64,000 nucleotides of DNA, taken from contig OV884059.1 of NCBI GenBank assembly GCA_930367215.1, positions 151,278,511 to 151,342,510 of the forward strand, written 5' to 3'. The notes beneath the pieces were generated by a model. The model was given only the letters and a program-made list of their open reading frames with translations. It was not told the origin of the DNA and did not search any database. The stretch comes from Pollenia angustigena. Taxonomy: Eukaryota; Arthropoda; Insecta; Diptera; Polleniidae. The translations under genes were made by a program, and so were the position numbers. Positions 58,379 through 64,000 of this stretch are shown here, one piece after another (positions within the stretch are counted from its first letter, which is position 1; the number at the start of each line of letters is the position of its first letter).

Positions 58379-58754
58379 GTAGTATTATTTGATCGTATGA
58401 ATACATTCCTTTAAATATTATTTACTTGCATGAATTCATACCTTTAAAGAGCAGACATAAACGGGTATCTTATTACACCAAAATATTAAACCCTAAATAG
58501 CCGCTTAAAAGGTACTACACCCAAACGCATGGGAAATATTTATAAACTTAAAATTTAAATCATATTACACTAATTTTCCCATGCTTTAGTTTAAGTTATT
58601 TACACGTAAGAATAGGCTAAGAATTATTTTCATAGTTAGTATATAAGTTAGAATAAATTGTAAATAAAATTAATCATAATAAAACAGCTGACGAGTGCAC
58701 TAGTTGCACCGTCTAAAAATAAACTAAAAATAAAAACGGATTTCAATTATTACA
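58379..58754 (+). mobile_element. 5' LTR of a 412/mdg1-type retrotransposon (376 bp)
   Basis: Starts TGTAGTATTATTTG and ends AATTATTACA, giving TG...CA termini with short imperfect inversion (TGTAGTA/TATTACA). TGTAGT starts are usual in the 412/mdg1 group. An AATAAAATTAATCATAATAA stretch near 58663 could be the polyadenylation signal. The start could be 58371 (TGTAAT) instead, but the hAT-A sequence itself contains TGTAATT there, so 58379 is preferred. The 3' LTR and TSD lie outside the window. Confidence 0.8.
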
Positions 58755-58772
58755 TGGCGATCCTGCCATTAC
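58755..58772 (+). other. Primer-binding site
   Basis: TGGCGATCCTGCCATTAC follows the LTR directly. TGG is the complement of a tRNA CCA end, and the position is that of a retrotransposon minus-strand primer site. It resembles, but is not identical to, the tRNA-Arg site used by 412. The tRNA was not identified. Confidence 0.75.
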
Positions 58773-58904
58773 TTTGGAGTGCTTAAAATTAAAAAAGCAC
58801 CCAAAGAAAAAAGCAAAAGGGAAGTGCTCAAAAGCACCCCTAAATTAATTCTGAATCCTGATCCCTCAGTTGCGAATCTAGCCGCCTGGCCAAAAGGCAA
58901 TAGA

Positions 58905-59075
58905 ATGAAGGATGGTTCTCGGCCACTCACAATAGAAGAGTATCGAGCGAGGACGAGGCCGGCAGAGAAAATCGAAAAGAAGAGGAGGCTATCTGTGCAG
59001 GCTGAAAAGAGAAAGACCCCTCCTCATAAGAGAAGTCAACAGGAGCCCACCCCCCAAATGGGAAGATGCCACTAG
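58905..59075 (+). CDS. Leader small ORF 1 of the retrotransposon, probably frameshifted
   Basis: The frame is open from the primer site; the first ATG gives 56 residues starting MKDGSRPLTIEEYRARTRPA, followed by a lysine/arginine-rich region. A PLTxxEYRxR motif in a small basic protein before gag is what I remember from 412/mdg1-type leader ORFs; its function is unknown to me. The frame ends soon after a run of six C (59050-59055), while another frame continues from there with WEDATRMWNRI and IEKLMEQRFNQ, which looks conserved. A small indel in the C run probably broke the original ORF. Confidence 0.45.
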   Translation: MKDGSRPLTIEEYRARTRPAEKIEKKRRLSVQAEKRKTPPHKRSQQEPTPQMGRCH

Positions 59076-59383
59076 AATGTGGAACAGAATAAACACAATT
59101 GAAAAATTAATGGAACAGCGCTTCAACCAAAAAAAAATAAAAATAAAAAAAAAAAAACAAAAGTTTTTTTAAAAGAAGTGCATTTAAAGTGCACTCTTTA
59201 GGTCAGCAGGCGTTAACCGCCATTGACACAAATATTCCTTTTTTTTTTTAATATAATAAGCAAAAAAAAAAAAAAAACAAAAAAAAAATTTTTTTTTTTT
59301 ACTACAAGTCAATAAAAGTATCTACAATACTATGTAAATTAATTTTAATTTTTATGAAAAAAAAAATATGTTTACAATTAAAT
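59076..59383 (+). other. Untranslated leader between the small ORFs
   Basis: Very A-rich and T-rich runs. The first ~90 bases are open in the frame that appears to continue small ORF 1. Confidence 0.5.
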
Positions 59384-59602
59384 ATGGGAGGAGAAGAATC
59401 AAAAATAGATAAACCTAACGCTAACGTCGTTAATAACGTAGAGATTGTTGACCACACCTCTGAAATTAAGTCACTATGGACACTTAACTTAGTCCTTGTA
59501 ATAATTGCAGCAATTAATCTATTACTAAAAATATATTTAATACACAAAAGGTCACTAAAAAAAAGATATGCCAGTAGAGCAAACGATTTAGACAGAGTTT
59601 AA
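59384..59602 (+). CDS. Leader small ORF 2: myristoylated single-span membrane protein (predicted)
   Basis: An ATG at 59354 opens the frame, but the internal ATG at 59384 gives MGGEESK, a good N-myristoylation signal (MGxxxS). The 72-residue product then has a polar region, a hydrophobic span of about 20 residues (LWTLNLVLVIIAAINLLLKI, residues ~29-48) and a basic C-terminal side (HKRSLKKRYASR). Small ORFs of this type sit before gag in 412/mdg1-like elements. The layout (myristate, one span, basic cluster) resembles reovirus FAST fusion proteins, which is inference only. It lies 41 bases before gag in a different frame and no stop interrupts it. Confidence 0.6.
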   Translation: MGGEESKIDKPNANVVNNVEIVDHTSEIKSLWTLNLVLVIIAAINLLLKIYLIHKRSLKKRYASRANDLDRV

Positions 59603-59643
59603 ATTATTTTTTTATTTTTTTTTTATTATTTTTTCCCCGTTTT

Positions 59644-60798
59644 ATGGATTGGAAAGGCATTTTGGAAAGGTGTAGAAATATTAAAGCAAAATTTGACAGA
59701 TCTTACAAATGTCTCAATATAGACCGCCCAACTAAGGACGAAACCACTATAAAACATTTAAAAATTCTTATATATTGCTTAGAAGATATAAGAGTTCTTC
59801 TAAACGTTAACTACGCAAGATTAACTGCAGCTCATAAAGCAGCAGCTGAAGCGTTTTACCAAGACGTTAGAAATAAACTATTAAATATAACAAATAGAAA
59901 AGCTTTCAATATAGAATTACCAATTTCTCTTCACGAGAGGATTGAAATTGATAAATATTTTTCAAAAGTAGAAAGCACCAACATGACACAAACCATAGTA
60001 GAATTTTTGAATACAGCCTCAAAGTTAATCACAGACTTTGACGGGAAATCAGAAAATTTAAGATCATTCATAGACTCATTAACTTTAGTTGATACAATTA
60101 AGGGTCCTCATGAATCATCAGCGGTAGCTTTAATAAAAACAAAAATTAAAGGTAACGCAAGGAATTTAATTAGTAATGAGTCCACAATCATAGAAATTAT
60201 AAACAGGCTTCAGACAACTGTTAAAGGTGAATCTGTTGAGGTACTAACAGCTAAAATATTAAATATAAAACAGCAGACTAAGACAGCAAACACCTATTGC
60301 AACGAAATAGAGCTTCTAACAAAGTCACTAGAAAATGCATATATTTCAGACGGATTGACTAGCGAACTAGCAACTAAATACTCCACACAAGTAGCTGTAA
60401 AAGCGCTAACTAAAGACTGTAGTATAGATAAGGTTAAACTCATAATGGAGGCAGGTCAATTTAATAACATGAATGAAGCAATAAGCAAATTTGTCAGCAG
60501 TTGCACAGAAGCAACTGGACAACAAAACGCAATACTTCATTATAGACATCGACCAAATCCTAATTATTTTCGTGGAACATTTAATAGAAATAATAACAAA
60601 AATAATTATTCACGTAACAGAAATAACAACACCAGCTACAGCAATAACAGAACTACCAATAGCGCCAATAACAACTACAATAACAGAAACCAACAAAGAT
60701 ATAATAATTACGGTAGAAATAGGAACTACGTACATAACATGACCAACGAAGAAAGAGATCCGGAAAACTCGAATCTTCCCCTAAGATCAGATCAATAA
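59644..60798 (+). CDS. gag: Gag capsid protein
   Basis: A 384-residue ORF starting ATGGATTGGAAAGGC. Residues ~1-290 are helical and charged, with a mid region (FLNTASKLITDFDGKSENLR, residues ~116-135) like the capsid domain of 412/mdg1 Gag proteins. The last ~80 residues are rich in asparagine and arginine (RNNNKNNYSRNRNN and similar), replacing the CCHC zinc knuckles, as in this lineage, and probably bind RNA. No premature stop. The stop codon TAA at 60796 overlaps pol, which is open in the -1 frame from 60738; a -1 ribosomal frameshift is the likely link. Role: assembly of cytoplasmic virus-like particles around the element RNA. Confidence 0.9.
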   Translation: MDWKGILERCRNIKAKFDRSYKCLNIDRPTKDETTIKHLKILIYCLEDIRVLLNVNYARLTAAHKAAAEAFYQDVRNKLLNITNRKAFNIELPISLHERIEIDKYFSKVESTNMTQTIVEFLNTASKLITDFDGKSENLRSFIDSLTLVDTIKGPHESSAVALIKTKIKGNARNLISNESTIIEIINRLQTTVKGESVEVLTAKILNIKQQTKTANTYCNEIELLTKSLENAYISDGLTSELATKYSTQVAVKALTKDCSIDKVKLIMEAGQFNNMNEAISKFVSSCTEATGQQNAILHYRHRPNPNYFRGTFNRNNNKNNYSRNRNNNTSYSNNRTTNSANNNYNNRNQQRYNNYGRNRNYVHNMTNEERDPENSNLPLRSDQ

Positions 60799-63700
60799 AA
60801 AGAAAAGTGTATAATCTTAACCTTAACTATAGTTGTTCAATAGATATTTACATTCACAATACTAACACTCCAATAAGATTATTAGTAGACACAGGCGCAG
60901 ACATTTCAATAGTTAAAGCAAAATATTTCAATATCAAAAAAATCAATACTAACAAAACCACAATATTAAGTGGAATAGGACAAGGGAAAATTGAATCAAT
61001 TGGTAGCATATTCTTTGATTTAAAATTTAAAACTTATTTAATACCACATAATTTTCAAATAGTGGGCAATGATTTTCCCATAACTTATGATCAATTGGTA
61101 GCATATTCTTTGATTTAAAATTTTAAACTTATTTAATACCACATAATTTTCAAATAGTGGGCAATGATTTTCCCATAACTTATGATGGAATCATTGGTAT
61201 GGATTTCATCAAGAAATATAATTGTATTTTAGATTTTAATCAGGATTACGATTACCTTGTCTTACGACCATCCAACATACCACAATCAATAGAAATACCG
61301 ATTTCGAATAACTGTAACAATATTATTTTGCCACCAAGAGCTGAAGTGATTCGTCAAATCAATTTTAGTAATTGTGATGATGAAATACTTATTCCAAATC
61401 AAGAACTTGAACCAGGTGTTTTTATTGCAAACTCTTTAGTAAAGTCAAATAAAGCATTTATCCGTATACTTAACACTAATGAAACTGTAACAACATTTAA
61501 TAAAAGTAAAATAAAACCCGAAAAACTCTCTGAATATGACATAATAAAAGCAAATCAAACCAAAAACAAACAAAGAAAATCAGAAGTATTAAAAATTTTA
61601 AAGAAAATTTTTCCCGAACAATTTAAAGATACTCTGAGTAACCTTTGCGATTCATATAGCGATATCTTCGGTTTAGACTCAGAAGCTATTACAACCAATA
61701 ACTTCTATGAACAAACGTTAAGAGTAAAAGATCAAGAACCAGTATACATCAAAAATTACCGTATACCTCATACACATAAAGAGGAAATAGAAAATCAAGT
61801 AAAGAAATTAATAGAAGACGAAATTGTCGAACCATCAAACTCTGAATATAACAGTCCAATCTTGTTAGTTCCAAAGAAATCACTTCCAAATTGTGAAAAT
61901 AAAAGATGGAAACTTGTTGTTGATTATCGACAAATAAATAAAAAACTATTGGCAGATAAATTTCCATTGCCAAGAATAGATGATATCTTAGATCAACTAG
62001 GTAGAGCGAAATATTTTTCTTGTTTAGATCTAATGACGGGATTCCACCAAATTAGCCTAGAAAAAGATTCTAGAGATCTAACATCATTTTCAACCAATAA
62101 CGGTTCATATAGATTTACAAGACTACCATATGGTCTCAAAATAGCCCCAAATTCTTTTCAAAGAATGATGACACTAGCTTTTAGCGGATTAAGCCCAAAT
62201 CAAGCTTTCTTATACATGGATGACTTAGTAGTATTGGGTTGTTCTGAAAAACATATGCTTTCAAATTTAAAAGAAGTTTTCGAGTTATGCAAAAAACACA
62301 ATCTAAAATTACACCCAGAAAAATGTTCATTTTTCATGAAAGAAGTTGGTCACAAATGTACCGATAAAGGCATACTACCAGATGACACTAAATATAAAAT
62401 AATTGAAAATTACCCTAAACCAACAGATGCAGATAGTGCAAAAAGATTTGTTGCATTTTGCAACTACTATCGAAGATTCATTAAAAATTTTTCGGAATAT
62501 TCAAGACATTTAACAAAACTCACTAAAAAGAATACAAAATTTGAATGGACAGATGAGTGCAATTTTGCATTTGAATATCTTAAGAAGGCCCTAATGAAGC
62601 CAACATTACTTCAATATCCAGACTTTTCTAAACAATTTTGCATAACGACAGATGCAAGCAAACAAGCTTGTGGAGCAGTACTTACACAGGAATATGAAGG
62701 AAAACAACTGCCAATTGCATATGCTTCTAAAATGTTTACGAAGGGAGAAAGCAACAAATCCACTATTGAGCAAGAATTAACTGCCATACATTGGGCTATA
62801 ATGCATTTCAGACCATACTTATATGGAACACATTTCCTAGTTCGCTCTGATCATAGACCATTATCTTATTTATTTTCGATGAAGAATCCGAGTTCCAAAC
62901 TTACTAGAATGAGACTAGATTTAGAAGAGTACGATTTTACAGTTGAATATCTTAGGGGAAAAGATAATTACGTCGCGGACGCTTTATCCCGTATTACAAT
63001 AAATGACTTAAAAGACATGAAACAACACATTTTAAAAATCACGACTAGATCAATGACCAATAAAGGACGAATACAAGAACCTAGTAATCAGCAGATAATT
63101 AATAATAATATAAATAAAAAGCCCAGTATATATGTACCATTAAATAACACTGACGTCAGAAAATATCATAAACTAAAGATTTCCCCCGAAAAATGTTACA
63201 TAAAACGAGGAAAATCTATAGTAGCATATGTACAAATTAAAGATTTGTTTACTAATGGGAATTTTGACTTAGGACAATTTTACCCTAGGCTCGAAAAAGT
63301 GGTCGGTGAACATAACATTGAAAAATTACAAGTGGCACCTAATGAGAAAATTTTCGAATTTATCTCTTTAAATAATTTTAAAACTATGGGCAATAGAGTA
63401 TTGAAGAAAATAAAAGTAGCGCTACTAAATCAGGTGACCCAAATTGAAAATAAGAATGCCAAGGCAATTCTAGATATCTTGCTGAAATATCACAATGATC
63501 CAATAGAAGGAGGACACTGTGGTATATATAGGACAATAGAAAAAATTAAAAGATACTTTTATTGGAAAAATATGTCCAAAGACATATCGAAATATATTAA
63601 ATCATGCCACAAATGTCAAATAGCTAAAAGCACCAAAAATATTAAATGTCCAATGACTATAACAGAAACTCCTAATAAACCATTTGATATAGTATACGTA

Positions 63701-64000
63701 GACACAGTGGGACCATTTGCTAGATCCATTCAAGGAAATAAATATGCTATCACCTTAATATGTGATTTAACTAAATATTTGGTTACTATACCTATTAAAG
63801 ACAAAAATGCTAAGACAATTGCTACAGCAATATTTCAAAATTTCGTACTTTCCTATGGACCGATGAAGACGTTCATCTCAGACATGGGAACGGAATATAA
63901 AAACTCGTTATTACAAGAACTCTGTAATCTCTTAAAAATTAAAAAACTAACTTCTACAGCCCATCACCACCAAACCTTGGGAACAATTGAAAGAAGTCAT
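60738..64000 (+). pseudogene. pol: Pol polyprotein (protease, RT, RNase H, integrase), frameshifted, runs off window
   Basis: The frame opens at 60738, overlapping gag by about 60 bases in the -1 frame. Protease: LLVDTGADIS (DTG codons 60888-60896) and GIIGMDF at about 61187-61207. Reverse transcriptase: KLVVDYRQIN, FSCLDLMTGFHQI and YMDD at 62213-62224. RNase H: ITTDASKQACGAVLTQ, STIEQELTAIHWA and RSDHRPLSYLF. Integrase: HHCC zinc region at about 63490-63620, then catalytic D (63701), D (63881) and E (63989-63991). The order PR-RT-RH-IN marks Ty3/Gypsy; TLGTIERSH fits 412. A 95 bp tandem duplication (60996-61185) shifts the frame and places a stop at 61116. From 61186 to the window end no stop occurs, so this is the only visible lesion. 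Confidence 0.9.
60996..61185 (+). repeat. 95 bp tandem duplication inside protease
   Basis: 60996-61090 and 61091-61185 are identical apart from one A/T difference (AAAATTTAAAAC against AAAATTTTAAAC). 95 is not a multiple of 3, so the reading frame after the duplication is shifted. Confidence 0.97.

Noticed and set aside
58371..58754. LTR start at 58371 (TGTAAT, perfect inversion with ATTACA)
   Set aside because: The hAT-A sequence at this point already reads TGTAATT, so those bases are better explained as flank.
57099..58754. 57099-57403 as part of the same retrotransposon as 58379
   Set aside because: Opposite orientation, different terminus (CGTAACA) and a hAT copy between them.
1..64000. 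CRISPR arrays, bacterial operons, replication origin
   Set aside because: The eukaryotic transposon content rules out a bacterial reading; the short repeats are minisatellites, not regular spacer arrays.

Overview
The window looks like non-coding, repeat-rich DNA from a higher fly (Diptera; a calyptrate-like genome is my inference). It is strongly AT-rich. It carries a 412/mdg1-type Ty3/Gypsy retrotransposon, hAT, piggyBac and mariner DNA transposons, non-LTR fragments, and the short 'ATACCC...GTCTGTCCGTC' repeats common in fly genomes. I found no convincing host protein-coding gene, rRNA or tRNA. Apart from the retrotransposon at the right edge, every protein match I recognise is a decayed transposase or reverse transcriptase.

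Layout. 1-6.6 kb: a MITE, an array of a degenerate ~31 bp repeat, and a dead non-LTR retrotransposon split by a tandem SINE-like element. 6.6-9.1 kb: copies of a dispersed ~450-485 bp repeat (called C here), including a 249 bp near-perfect hairpin, then repeat D. 9-13.5 kb: AT-rich DNA with more of the 31 bp family and a 23-G run. 13.5-15.1 kb: two MITEs and a hAT. 16-20 kb: a 155 bp tandem repeat and dispersed repeats. 20.1-23.4 kb: one C element carrying three separate DNA-transposon insertions with clean target-site duplications (TSDs of 4, 3 and 8 bp). 24-33 kb: MITEs and A-rich DNA. 34-38.4 kb: a hAT with a transposase tail, a piggyBac carrying a nested GTF2IRD2/ZBED-like hAT, and a pogo-like element. 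38.4-43.8 kb: a SINE fold-back, nested hATs and a 3' LINE fragment. 44.4-53.5 kb: a long-TIR fold-back hAT, a 2.2 kb hAT with a recognisable dead transposase, and a 2.2 kb hAT containing another SINE fold-back. 53.6-58.4 kb: MITEs, an LTR fragment and a hAT copy holding a mariner-like pseudogene. 58.4-64 kb: the retrotransposon, with 5' LTR, primer-binding site, two small leader ORFs, gag, and pol running off the end.

The retrotransposon is the only element that looks recently active. Gag is intact and pol is open to the window end except for one 95 bp tandem duplication that shifts the frame. Its second leader ORF predicts a small protein with an N-myristoylation motif, one membrane span and a basic tail. 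The many nested insertions with readable TSDs allow a relative chronology of transposition. Boundaries come from reading inverted repeats and TSDs by eye, and family names rest on remembered hallmarks, not on searches.
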